NCBI GenBank assembly: GCA_001643475.1
Contig: LXTK01000023.1
Location: forward strand, 1 to 22,877
DNA length: 22,877 nt
DNA from: Proteobacteria bacterium SPGG2
GTDB lineage: Bacteria; Pseudomonadota; Gammaproteobacteria; Acidiferrobacterales; SPGG2
Reading direction: 5' to 3'
Part shown: piece after piece, positions 1-7,214 of the stretch
Position numbering within the stretch: position 1 is the first letter of the stretch
Layout of the letters: each line of letters opens with the position of its first letter
Translations under genes and position numbers: made by a program
Notes under the pieces: model-generated
Seen by the model: the letters and a program-made list of their open reading frames with translations, nothing else
Databases searched by the model: none
Told to the model about the DNA's origin: nothing

Positions 1-102
1 GCGACGGACAACATCCGTCGTTACATGAGTGGGGTCGCGAAGCTATCGGTGCCGCTGGTGGTCGATATCGGGGTGGGCCGCAACTGGGGCGAGGCGCATT
101 GA
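1..102 (+). CDS. polA: DNA polymerase I, C-terminal end (partial)
   Basis: Only the last 33 codons are present, open at the left edge of the window. The frame reads through the conserved end of family A polymerases: a segment RRYMSGVAKLSVPLVVDIG, then GVGRNWGEAH and a TGA stop. Bacterial Pol I proteins typically end in a V-G-x-N-W-x-E-A-H motif, which is seen here. Pol I fills gaps and removes RNA primers during replication and repair. The gene converges on engB, and the pairing polA / engB / cytochrome c4 is a common gammaproteobacterial arrangement. A terminator hairpin for this transcript lies at 260-300. Confidence 0.9.
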   Translation, partial: ATDNIRRYMSGVAKLSVPLVVDIGVGRNWGEAH

Positions 103-191
103 TAATATCATAATAATCAGTATCTTATAGAGAAAACTGAACTTTCTACTTGTACCCGGGTCTATTAAAATAGGCGATCTGCGGGTCGTCC

Positions 192-252
192 TACCCGCTC
201 CTCCTCCCTGAGCGGGTAACTCCTGGAATGTCTCCTTAGATCGTTTCCAGGA
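192..252. repeat. Two adjacent perfect inverted repeats between polA and engB
   Basis: A 9-base arm TACCCGCTC (192-200) pairs with GAGCGGGTA (210-218). It is followed at once by an 8-base arm TCCTGGAA (221-228) that pairs with TTCCAGGA (245-252). Neither is followed by a T-run on the plus strand, so they are not classic intrinsic terminators there. They sit in the convergent gap and could stabilise 3' ends or be remnants of a short palindromic repeat. No second copy was noticed in the window. Confidence 0.55.
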
Positions 253-256
253 ATCG

Positions 257-904
257 TTACGCCCCGGGTTTTCTCCCCTTGTCTCCGGGGCGGTTTTTTT
301 GGCCACTGTTCAAACCGAGCCAATCTACCATCAAGGCTTGCACCTGCTCGACGCCCTGGCGTTTAGTTGACGAGAACAATTGTACCGACACATGTGGACC
401 GAATTCTTGCAACGCTGCTTCAATCTCTTGCAACGTCGCCGCCGCGCGTCCGCGTGAAAACTTGTCGCATTTGGTTAGCAGTACGTGCACAGGCATCGCC
501 GTTTGTTGGCACCATTGTAGAAATTGCGAATCATCCGCGCGCAAGGGACGGCGCACATCCATAACGAACACGAGACCACGCAATGACCGGCGTTCCTCTA
601 AGTAGCGATTGAGTAGACGCTGCCATCGCCGTTTAACCGTATCGGGAACGCGTGCATAACCGAACCCAGGCAGATCTACGATGCGATGTTGGTCATCCAA
701 CACAAACGTGTTTATTTCTTGGGTTCGTCCTGGGGTCTTACTCGTGCGTGCAAGCCCCTTGCGCCCGGTGATGGTATTGATGGCGCTCGATTTACCGGCG
801 TTGGAACGTCCAGCGAATGCGATCTCTGAACCTTGATCTGAGGGTAGCTGCGACATCGACGTTGCACCCTTGCCGAAACGCACGTTGACGAGCGGATTCT
901 TCAC
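257..904 (-). CDS. engB: Ribosome biogenesis GTP-binding protein EngB (YihA/YsxC)
   Basis: This 215-residue TRAFAC-class GTPase is needed for late assembly of the 50S subunit. The G motifs are visible: P-loop GRSNAGKS (residues 32-39), a Thr-containing switch I around TSKTPGRT (54-61), DLPG (77-80) followed by FGYA, TKCD (144-147), and a G5-like SST near 178-180. The length is normal for the family (about 200-220). The start is a GTG at 902-904, giving MKNPLVNVRF, the usual EngB beginning. The C-terminus ends in a short basic tail. It converges with polA and is divergent from the cytochrome c4 gene, which matches the known neighbourhood in gammaproteobacteria. Confidence 0.95.
   Translation of the reverse strand: MKNPLVNVRFGKGATSMSQLPSDQGSEIAFAGRSNAGKSSAINTITGRKGLARTSKTPGRTQEINTFVLDDQHRIVDLPGFGYARVPDTVKRRWQRLLNRYLEERRSLRGLVFVMDVRRPLRADDSQFLQWCQQTAMPVHVLLTKCDKFSRGRAAATLQEIEAALQEFGPHVSVQLFSSTKRQGVEQVQALMVDWLGLNSGQKNRPGDKGRKPGA
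260..300 (+). terminator. Intrinsic terminator of polA
   Basis: CGCCCCGG (260-267) pairs with CCGGGGCG (285-292) across a 17-base loop, followed by seven T residues (294-300). This is a typical GC-rich stem with a U-tract for plus-strand transcription coming from polA. It overlaps the last codons of the convergent engB gene, so the two genes share this DNA. Confidence 0.75.
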
Positions 905-1099
905 TGGCTTATAACTGAAAATTGACCGGGGGCTGGGCTGTTGGTATATAACATCGTCGCTAAGGATTTATACGCCCGCGGTTGATGCCAGACTTTCGAT
1001 CGTCGGCAGGCGTCTTGGTTTTGTAATTCCGTATTATGATAGATGGGTGGTATTTTACCGCGTATCGGGGTAATGGCCCGGGCGCCTGGAGAGAAAAAC

Positions 1100-1708
1100 A
1101 TGGCGAAGAGATCGTTAACCCTGGCGGTGGTTTTTTGGCTACTAACAGGGGTGGGGGGCGTGCACGCGGCGGGTGATATGGAGGCCGGAAAGGCCAAATC
1201 GGCGGCCTGCCTGGCCTGTCACGGCGCTGATGGTAACAGTATCAATCCCGAGTGGCCCAGTCTCGCGGGCCAGATGCAGGAGTACCTCGTCAAGCAACTC
1301 CAGGATTTCAAATCGGGCGCCCGCAAGAATGCAATCATGGCGGGTATGGTGGCGCCACTGTTGCAGCAGGATATGGAGGACTTGGCGGTGTATTTCGCCA
1401 GTCAGGTCCTCAAAGTAAGTGCCTCGGCTGATATGGAGAAGGCACAGGAAGGTCAGCGACTGTACCGCGGCGGTAATGCACAGACGCTGGTTTCGGCCTG
1501 CATGAGTTGCCATGGGCCCTCAGGACAGGGGATTCCGCCACGTTTCCCGAGAGTATCTGGTCAGCACGCGGTATACAGCGAAAGCCAGCTACTGGCGTTT
1601 AAGGCAGGCAAGCGCAGCAACGACAACGAGATCATGACCCGGATCGCCTTTCGCATGTCAGAGAGCGAGATCAAGGCGGTGGCGCATTACATGTCAGGCC
1701 TGAAATGA
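1100..1708 (+). CDS. Dihaem cytochrome c4
   Basis: This 202-residue periplasmic dihaem cytochrome is expected to carry electrons between the bc1 complex and terminal oxidases or other acceptors. The N-terminus is a Sec signal peptide: MAKRS, a hydrophobic run, then cleavage likely near VHA-A (about residue 23). Two haem-binding sites are seen, CLACH (37-41) and CMSCH (134-138), in two similar halves, as expected for c4. Candidate axial methionines are in NAIMAGM (near 80-83) and in the matching position of the second half (EIMTRIAFRM). The reading frame extends 57 bases upstream, but the ATG at 1100 has a GGAGAG ribosome site 7-12 bases before it and starts the signal peptide, so it was chosen. 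The gene is divergent from engB. Confidence 0.93.
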   Translation: MAKRSLTLAVVFWLLTGVGGVHAAGDMEAGKAKSAACLACHGADGNSINPEWPSLAGQMQEYLVKQLQDFKSGARKNAIMAGMVAPLLQQDMEDLAVYFASQVLKVSASADMEKAQEGQRLYRGGNAQTLVSACMSCHGPSGQGIPPRFPRVSGQHAVYSESQLLAFKAGKRSNDNEIMTRIAFRMSESEIKAVAHYMSGLK

Positions 1709-1717
1709 CGCTGGATC

Positions 1718-1735
1718 CGCGGGCCTTGGCCCGCG
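1718..1735. repeat. GC-rich hairpin after cytochrome c4
   Basis: CGCGGGCC (1718-1725) pairs with GGCCCGCG (1728-1735), a perfect 8-base inverted repeat starting 9 bases after the cytochrome c4 stop codon. There is no U-tract, so it may be an mRNA 3'-end stabiliser or a weak terminator. The rest of 1736-1900 holds no gene that can be supported. Confidence 0.5.
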
Positions 1736-1901
1736 ACGCCTAGGACCGCTCATCCCCTAGAGTTGTACCCCAGGGTGCCGCTTGTCGGCTGCCCCTGATC
1801 GTCGTGCTGTCCCTCAACGTCTATATTTTGACCCTCGGTTGATGTCCCGTCCTGGACGATTAGTTAATATCTTTCAAATACTTATGGCGTTTTTGCAATC
1901 A

Positions 1902-1917
1902 TGGCACGGGAATTGCC
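1902..1917 (+). promoter_or_regulatory. Sigma-54 (RpoN) -24/-12 promoter
   Basis: TGGCACGGGAATTGCC matches the RpoN consensus TGGCACR-N4-TTGCW at every fixed position except the final weak-base position, with the correct GG-N10-GC spacing. It lies 66 bases before the ATG of the small gene at 1984, leaving room for a leader of roughly 55 bases. Sigma-54 promoters need an AAA+ activator, so an enhancer is expected upstream. The AT-rich stretch 1860-1890 is the likely bending or binding region, but no specific activator or IHF site could be assigned. Confidence 0.82.
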
Positions 1918-1983
1918 TTTACCTTGGGGGAGAGAAGTAAAGCAGCGTCACATTAGCGACGCGTTTAGGAAGAGGAAATATCT

Positions 1984-2220
1984 ATGCTTAGTCACATCGT
2001 CAATTTGGTGAGTGGATACGAAACAGACAACGGTAACCGGCCGAATCTGGTGTACATGAATGAGACCCATTACACCTATCTGCGCCAGGAGTTGCCAGGG
2101 GTGCGCGACCACAACGATGTTGTCGCCATACTTGGTATCGATATTGCCTTGAGCGAAGTGGCTGTCCGTCCGCATGTTGCCACCGTGCGGTATACAGAAG
2201 AAAACATTCTGGTCAGCTGA
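1984..2220 (+). CDS. Small conserved-looking protein of unknown function, sigma-54 controlled
   Basis: This is a 78-residue soluble protein without signal peptide, membrane segment or cysteine motif. I do not recognise its family. The gene is convincing nonetheless: it has an AGGAAGAGGAAA ribosome-binding stretch just before the ATG, a near-perfect sigma-54 promoter at 1902-1917, and a strong terminator at 2262-2290, so it is a complete one-gene transcription unit. The sequence has an acidic/polar first half with NLVYMNETHYTYLRQ, a hydrophobic central part with AILGIDIALSEVAV, and ends ENILVS. The layout (short helix, then alternating strands) loosely recalls small pieces of phage-capsid-like folds, but that is not evidence of function. 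Control by sigma-54 suggests induction by a specific environmental signal. Confidence 0.8.
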   Translation: MLSHIVNLVSGYETDNGNRPNLVYMNETHYTYLRQELPGVRDHNDVVAILGIDIALSEVAVRPHVATVRYTEENILVS

Positions 2221-2261
2221 GACGAATTCTATTGTTAGATTAGCGTGTGGGGCGCACGCAA

Positions 2262-2290
2262 GGGCCGGGTAAGATCCCGGCCCGTTTTTT
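2262..2290 (+). terminator. Intrinsic terminator of the sigma-54 small gene
   Basis: GGGCCGGG (2262-2269) pairs perfectly with CCCGGCCC (2276-2283) around a 6-base loop, followed by G and six T residues (2285-2290). The T-run overlaps the stop codon of the convergent hemL gene. For minus-strand transcription the stem is not followed by a T-run, so it acts mainly in the plus direction. Confidence 0.88.
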
Positions 2291-3575
2291 ATTTGGTGTT
2301 TGCGAATGCCTTAGCCGCAGCCGCGGTTGTCGCTGCCATGGTCTCGTCGGTGTGGGCGGCAGACAAAAATCCGGCTTCAAACGCAGATGGGGCCAGATAC
2401 ACGCCCTCCGCCAGCATGCCGTGGAAAAAGCGCTTAAAACGCTCCGCATCGCAGGCCATCACCTCATCGAATCGCGTGATCAGTGACTTGTCGGTGAAAA
2501 AGACACCAAACATGCCGCCCACTGATTGTGTCGTCAAAGCAACCCCAGCCTTATTCGCAGCCGCCCGCAGCCCGTCCGTCAGCGCTGTTGTTTTGGCGCC
2601 TAGTTGCTCGTAGAAGCCGGGGGCACAGACCTCCTTAAGGGTGGCCAAGCCGGCGGCCATAGCGATGGGGTTGCCGGACAGCGTGCCTGCCTGATACACC
2701 GGACCGTCGGGGGCGATGTGATCCATGATCTCGGCGCGCCCACCAAAGGCCCCGACCGGCATGCCACCACCCACGACTTTGCCAAGCGTGGTCAGGTCAG
2801 GGGTGACGCCGAACAAGCTCTGGGCCCCGTTTAGGGCTACCCGGAAACCGGTCATGACTTCATCGAAGATCAATAGGCTACCACTTTCGTCGCAGAGCTG
2901 ACGCAGCGCTTGTAAGAAGCCATCCACCGGCGGTACGCAGTTCATATTGCCCGCTACTGGTTCCACGATGACGCAGGCTATCTTGTCACCGATGTCCGCA
3001 AACACACGCTGTGCCTGATCGGGATTGTTGTACTCCAGGACTACCGTGTGGCTGACGAAATCGGCGGGTACGCCCAGCGAAGTCGGCACCCCTAGGGTTA
3101 GGGCGCCGGAGCCGGCCTTTACTAGCAGTGAGTCGGAGTGGCCATGGTAGCAACCCTCGAATTTAACGATGGTGTCGCGACCGGTGACACCGCGTGCCAG
3201 CCGTATGGCGCTCATGGTGGCCTCGGTGCCAGAATTCACCATCCGCACTTTCTCGATCGATGGCATGAGACTGCAGATCAGATCGGCCAGTTCGACTTCG
3301 AGCCGCGTCGGTGCCCCGAAACCTAGCCCGCGCTCGGCGTATTTCTTGACTGCCTCGATCACGTTTGGATGGGCGTGCCCCAAGATCATTGGCCCCCACG
3401 AGCAGACGTAGTCGATGTACTTCTTTCCATCTTCATCCCAAAGATAAGGGCCCTGCCCCCGACTGAAAAACACCGGTTCACCACCCACCGCCCTAAACGC
3501 GCGCACCGGAGAATTCACACCGCCGGGGATATGTTGGCAGGCCTTCTTAAATAATGAGCTTGAAGTATTGGTCAT
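2289..3575 (-). CDS. hemL: Glutamate-1-semialdehyde 2,1-aminomutase
   Basis: This 428-residue PLP enzyme of the class III aminotransferase fold converts glutamate-1-semialdehyde to 5-aminolevulinate, the C5-pathway precursor of haem. Visible motifs are PGGVNSPVRAF near the N-terminus, NSGTEAT (114-120), which binds the PLP phosphate, the FDEVMTGFR segment (237-245), and the PLP-binding lysine in GKVVGGG (Lys266; Lys265 in E. coli). The frame opens upstream at 3593, but the ATG at 3575 is preceded by AGGA at good spacing and gives the normal family length. It is the last gene of the hemH-thiD-thiE-hemL operon, 23 bases after thiE, and its product feeds the pathway that HemH finishes. Confidence 0.96.
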   Translation of the reverse strand: MTNTSSSLFKKACQHIPGGVNSPVRAFRAVGGEPVFFSRGQGPYLWDEDGKKYIDYVCSWGPMILGHAHPNVIEAVKKYAERGLGFGAPTRLEVELADLICSLMPSIEKVRMVNSGTEATMSAIRLARGVTGRDTIVKFEGCYHGHSDSLLVKAGSGALTLGVPTSLGVPADFVSHTVVLEYNNPDQAQRVFADIGDKIACVIVEPVAGNMNCVPPVDGFLQALRQLCDESGSLLIFDEVMTGFRVALNGAQSLFGVTPDLTTLGKVVGGGMPVGAFGGRAEIMDHIAPDGPVYQAGTLSGNPIAMAAGLATLKEVCAPGFYEQLGAKTTALTDGLRAAANKAGVALTTQSVGGMFGVFFTDKSLITRFDEVMACDAERFKRFFHGMLAEGVYLAPSAFEAGFLSAAHTDETMAATTAAAAKAFANTK

Positions 3576-3598
3576 CGTTGTTCCTGTGAGCATGAGGA

Positions 3599-4234
3599 CT
3601 ACGGTCGACTGAAAAGCAGGGCATAGCGATAGGCCGCCTGACGAATATCGGCCTGCTTGAACACGCCTTGTATAACGGCCAGGCTATCGGCGCCGGCGTT
3701 GATTAAGGTGGCACCATTTTCGGGTGTGATACCGCCGATCGCAACCACAGGTATATTGAGCTGCTGTTTGGCAGTTCGTAGCAGTTGAGGCAGTGCTCGT
3801 ACCGCTTTGGGTTTGGTCGTCGAGCGATAGAAGCTGCCAAACGCGACATAGTTAGCCCCCTCGGCCTCCGCCGCCAGGGCCAGCTCGAGCTGGTTGTAGC
3901 ACGATATGCCGATAATTGCCTGCGACCCTAGGCGTCTTCGGGTCTTGGTCAATGACGGGTCGGTATGGCCCAGGTGGACGCCGGCGGCGCCGACATCCGC
4001 CGCGAGCTCGGGATCATCGTTGACGATCAGTGGCACGCGATGGTTTTCGCATAGACGGGCGAGCGCGGTTGCCTGGCGCAGGCGCGATTCGCGATCTCCC
4101 ACCTTGTCGCGGTATTGAATGACGTGAGCACCGCCAGCGATGGCCAGCGCCACGCTATCGATCAAACGCGCGGCATCGATCAAGCTGGTGTCTGCAATGA
4201 CGTACAAACCGGCCAGTGTGGCGTTAGTCGTCAT
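3599..4234 (-). CDS. thiE: Thiamine-phosphate synthase
   Basis: This 211-residue TIM-barrel enzyme joins HMP-pyrophosphate to the thiazole phosphate to make thiamine monophosphate. Motifs in order: YVIAD (11-15), VIQYRDK (38-44), LIVNDD (69-74), GVHLGHTD (85-92), GISCYN (109-114), the substrate loop AFGSFYRSTTKP (131-142), and the phosphate-binding VVAIGGI (163-169). The upstream in-frame extension to 4474 runs through thiD and lacks homology. The ATG at 4232-4234 starts a protein of normal size and overlaps the end of thiD by 11 bases, so translational coupling is likely. It lies between thiD and hemL. Confidence 0.95.
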   Translation of the reverse strand: MTTNATLAGLYVIADTSLIDAARLIDSVALAIAGGAHVIQYRDKVGDRESRLRQATALARLCENHRVPLIVNDDPELAADVGAAGVHLGHTDPSLTKTRRRLGSQAIIGISCYNQLELALAAEAEGANYVAFGSFYRSTTKPKAVRALPQLLRTAKQQLNIPVVAIGGITPENGATLINAGADSLAVIQGVFKQADIRQAAYRYALLFSRP

Positions 4235-5036
4235 GGAAGCGGTTATTTTTGCGAGCCCAATAGAGGCGATCGGGCAGAAATTGGCCCATGCCAGGGCGGT
4301 AACCCTGCTTAAGACTCTGCCAAGTGTAGTCAAGCGCCTTGGCGACCGCGCTGACGGTATCCAATCCATGCGCGAGACCGGCAGCGCAGGCGGCGGCGAC
4401 CGTACAGCCGGACCCGTGGTAGTTGTGCTCCAGTCGTTCACACTCGAAGGTTTCGAGCAGTCGCATGTGGCCATACAGGCGGTTAATCACGTTTGATGTG
4501 ACATCGTGGGTGCCTGTGATGAGGACATATTCGCAGCCCAGCGACATCAACGCCTGTGCGCACGCAGCCGGCGTATCGGCGTCGGGGGCGAGGTTTCGGG
4601 CTTCCAAGGTGTTCGGGGTCGCCAGGGTTGCGCGTGGGAGTAAGACTGTGCGCATTGTATCGTCTAGCGAATCCTCCGCCAAGGGATTACCGATCCCGGC
4701 GGCCTGCACCGGATCCACCACCAGCGGGATGCGCGGATAGTCATCGAGGATGCTAGCGACCGCACTCAAGGTCGTTTTGTTGCCAAGCATGCCGGTTTTG
4801 GCGGCGGCTACCGGCATGTCTTCCAATACCGCACGTGCCTGTGCGATGACGAGTTCGGTTTCTACCGACTCGAATTGCTTAACGCCCACTGTGTCTTGAG
4901 CGGTGACCGCGGTAATCACCGGCGCCGCATGACAACCCATGCTAACGATGGCCTCGATATCAGCTTGCACGCCAGCCCCACCGGTGGGGTCACTGCCGGC
5001 AAACACCAAGACGACGGGCGGGCTGTGGGTGCTCAC
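4224..5036 (-). CDS. thiD: Hydroxymethylpyrimidine/phosphomethylpyrimidine kinase
   Basis: This 270-residue ribokinase-family enzyme phosphorylates HMP to HMP-P and then HMP-PP, the partner substrate of ThiE. The N-terminal AGSDPTGGAGVQADI (13-27) is the family hallmark. MGCHAAPVITAVTAQ and the later ALEDMPVAAAKTGMLG-type region follow the normal order. The C-terminal anion hole with catalytic cysteine is present as YHGSGCTVAAA. The start is a GTG (5034-5036) overlapping by one base the TAG of hemH, a TAGTG junction that suggests coupled translation. The 3' end overlaps thiE by 11 bases. The length is typical. Confidence 0.95.
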   Translation of the reverse strand: MSTHSPPVVLVFAGSDPTGGAGVQADIEAIVSMGCHAAPVITAVTAQDTVGVKQFESVETELVIAQARAVLEDMPVAAAKTGMLGNKTTLSAVASILDDYPRIPLVVDPVQAAGIGNPLAEDSLDDTMRTVLLPRATLATPNTLEARNLAPDADTPAACAQALMSLGCEYVLITGTHDVTSNVINRLYGHMRLLETFECERLEHNYHGSGCTVAAACAAGLAHGLDTVSAVAKALDYTWQSLKQGYRPGMGQFLPDRLYWARKNNRFHDD

Positions 5037-6007
5037 TAGTCTCTAAGGGCGCCCAGTACGCAGTCTTTGAGCGCTTCGATTAGGAGAGGGTTATCGTTCA
5101 AGGCAGGTACGACACGATAATGCGCGACCCCTTGTTGTTTGGCTAGCTCCGCGTACTGAATGCCGAGTTCGTACAAGGTTTCAACATGGTCCGATACAAA
5201 CGCAATGGGATATACGAGTATCTGTTCTGTACCGGCCTGCGCCTTTGCTTTTATGACGTCTTCGGTATAAGGCTTTAGCCACGCTAGTGGCCCGACACGA
5301 CTCTGAAAGCATAGGCTGGTATTGGGCCAATCGAGCGTATCTGCTATGGCCTCATAGGTAGCCACAATATGCTCGGCATAGGGATCGCCACCGTCAACGA
5401 TTTTCTGTGGCAACCCGTGTGCCGAGAACAACAGTTCGATGTTACACGGATCCGGATCGGGCAGTTTTTTGGCCTCATTCTGAATTGCTTCGACAATTGC
5501 TCGCTGGTAGTTGTCCGACTCATACCAGTGTTCGATGTAAACAGTCTCCGGCCGATAGAGTTGTCTCGTGCACTGGCGCATGAACTCATTGTAGGAGCTA
5601 CCACTTGTGGTCGAGGAATACTGAGGGTACAGCGGCAACAACACCAACTGGGCATAAGACTTTTGCTTCAGTTCGGCGACCACTTCTTCCGTAAGTGGGT
5701 GCCAGTAGCGCATGCACACATAAACGTCATATGCGCCTTCTTCCGCCAATGCCAATTGCAAGGCGATGGCCTGGCTGCGCGTGTTTTCTAGCAGGGGCGA
5801 TTCGCCGCCGATCGCCGCGTAGCCCTTACGCGCCTCCGGGGCACGACGCCTAGAAAGCATGTACGCGCACAGTTTTTGGGTGACGAAGCCTAACGGGAAC
5901 TTGAAGATATCGGGATCGGCAAACAGATTAAAAAGAAACGGTCGCACCGAATCCAAGGAATCGGGCCCCCCGAGATTAAATAGGACGATAGCAGTTCGTT
6001 CGCTCAT
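5036..6007 (-). CDS. hemH: Ferrochelatase
   Basis: This 323-residue enzyme inserts ferrous iron into protoporphyrin IX, the last step of protohaem synthesis. Visible signatures are VLFNLGGPDS at the N-terminus, MRYWHP (99-104), LLPLYPQYSSTTSG (123-136), and the catalytic histidine in FSAHGLP (His197). Near the C-terminus, FVSDHVETLYELG contains the conserved glutamate of the active site; the usual YELD/VELD is YELG here. It is the first gene of the four-gene haem/thiamine operon and is divergent from rubredoxin across a gap of about 150 bases. No clear Shine-Dalgarno or Fur box was identified upstream. Confidence 0.95.
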   Translation of the reverse strand: MSERTAIVLFNLGGPDSLDSVRPFLFNLFADPDIFKFPLGFVTQKLCAYMLSRRRAPEARKGYAAIGGESPLLENTRSQAIALQLALAEEGAYDVYVCMRYWHPLTEEVVAELKQKSYAQLVLLPLYPQYSSTTSGSSYNEFMRQCTRQLYRPETVYIEHWYESDNYQRAIVEAIQNEAKKLPDPDPCNIELLFSAHGLPQKIVDGGDPYAEHIVATYEAIADTLDWPNTSLCFQSRVGPLAWLKPYTEDVIKAKAQAGTEQILVYPIAFVSDHVETLYELGIQYAELAKQQGVAHYRVVPALNDNPLLIEALKDCVLGALRD

Positions 6008-6159
6008 TCAGTCACGAGCATTACTGATGACAGTACTAGCTCTAGAGATTCTACCTTCCGCACAGACCCATTTCACGGATGTAGTGAAAAATGCGACAAT
6101 CTTTGGCAAGCAAGACCCAGGTACAGAATTTCGACGGAAAGCAATGTATCACCGATGTT

Positions 6160-6324
6160 ATGAAGACTTATATGTGTGTTGTGTGTGGCTTCGTCTATGA
6201 CGAAGAGCAAGGCCTACCCGATCAGAACATCGCGCCCGGCACGCGCTGGGAGGATATTCCCGACACCTGGACCTGCCCGGATTGTGGTGCCAGCAAGGAG
6301 GAGTTTGAGCTCATAGAGATTTGA
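6160..6324 (+). CDS. Rubredoxin
   Basis: This 54-residue one-iron electron carrier has both cysteine pairs, CVVCG (Cys6, Cys9) and CPDCG (Cys39, Cys42), that hold Fe(Cys)4. The intervening core with GFVYDE, APGTRWEDIP and a conserved Trp is canonical. The frame opens further upstream at 6091, but the ATG at 6160 gives the classic rubredoxin start MKTYMCVVCG and the usual length. The ribosome site is weak. The gene is divergent from hemH. A rubredoxin gene beside thiD, thiE and hemL is frequent in gammaproteobacteria; its partner reductase is not in this window. Confidence 0.94.
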   Translation: MKTYMCVVCGFVYDEEQGLPDQNIAPGTRWEDIPDTWTCPDCGASKEEFELIEI

Positions 6325-6342
6325 GCCGCAGTATCCCTGTCG

Positions 6343-7196
6343 TCAGAAGCGTTCCATCAGATCGATCCCTATCACATGCGTTCGGCTCGAGTACTCCCCC
6401 TCGAATACACTGGTATCACCTAGAGGAGCAAGATCATCCTGTTTGCTTTCACTAACATCTCGCCGCTTTCCACCTATGAATTGATAAGCGAAGTCCAGAC
6501 GCAGGCCATTCTTTAGTGCGAAACTGCCGCCTAATCCCAAGCGTATCTTCCTAAGCATATTGACATTGGGCGAAACATCGATGTTCGCAGTCGGGCTTGG
6601 ATCATAACCTAACCCGCGTGTAACGTCAGGCGCGGGCTGTAACGCCACTTTAATCCCCACCTAACCGACAGCGTGTCGTCGTTGTCGCAAGTGTTGCGAC
6701 CAGCATTAGCGATGGTCTCATTTGACCGTATGATTGCAAGCTCGTCGACATAAGGCCAGCCGATCCAGTCTAAGTCGAACTCCCACCACAGATTCGGCCG
6801 CAGTGGCACCGCAATCCCGGCCTGCAATCGATCAGGCAAGAGAAAATCCACTTTCACATCGCCAGCGACCAAGGTGGTGGCGGCCGGATGGATATCCTTC
6901 AACTATCCTTCGACTTTTGTATTTGTTCGCGTCGTGTAGGCAGCCGCAATGATGAGCTTGTCACTTTTGTATCGCACACCGAGTTGTGCACCGACTGTCG
7001 TACCAGTACCATCGGCGGTGGACGGTTCGAAGAAGGCCGATCGTTTTGGTGCGACGTTGGTGTTCGCCTGCAAGTACAGGCATGAGGCGAGACGATGGCC
7101 TCGGCCATCGCCGGCGCGATTTTCGCTTACCGCACCCTTCCCAACCTCGAACCACTTGATCCCCGCTCCGATCCGTCTCCTCGCGAGAACGTCTTA
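6343..7196 (-). pseudogene. FadL/TodX-type outer-membrane fatty-acid transporter, broken
   Basis: Three pieces on the minus strand together resemble the C-terminal two thirds of a FadL-family beta-barrel. Piece one (7196 to 6906) contains VGAQLGVRYKSDKLIIAAAY and ends KVEG followed by an in-frame TAG (6903-6905). Piece two (6902 to about 6609, same frame) contains LPDRLQAGIAVPLRPN, WWEFDLDW and WGLKWRYSPRLTLHAG, then a stop. Piece three, in a different frame, continues LGYDPSPTANIDVSPN and ends SSRTHVIGIDLMERF, a normal barrel end. One missing base near 6609 would join pieces two and three. The signal peptide and roughly the first 150 residues are absent; a TAA lies at 7197-7199, only 15 bases past the regulator's stop codon. 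FadL imports long-chain fatty acids or other hydrophobic compounds, so function is almost certainly lost. It converges with rubredoxin (gap 18 bases). Confidence 0.82.
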
Positions 7197-7214
7197 TAGT
7201 CTGTGTTAGTCCAC

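Noticed and set aside
43..306. An antisense open frame spanning the polA end and the engB 3' end
   Set aside because: It lies over terminator hairpins and two known genes and has no recognisable domain.
901..1197. A minus-strand open frame across the engB/cytochrome c4 divergent region
   Set aside because: It covers the promoter region and the cytochrome signal-peptide coding DNA in antisense, with no family resemblance.
4235..4474. N-terminal extension of thiE as a longer protein or a thiD-thiE fusion
   Set aside because: The extra residues are an out-of-frame reading of thiD; both proteins are complete and of normal size as separate overlapping genes.
6008..6159. A Fur box or TPP riboswitch between hemH and rubredoxin
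   Set aside because: No 19-base Fur-like palindrome and no conserved TPP aptamer core could be read in either direction.
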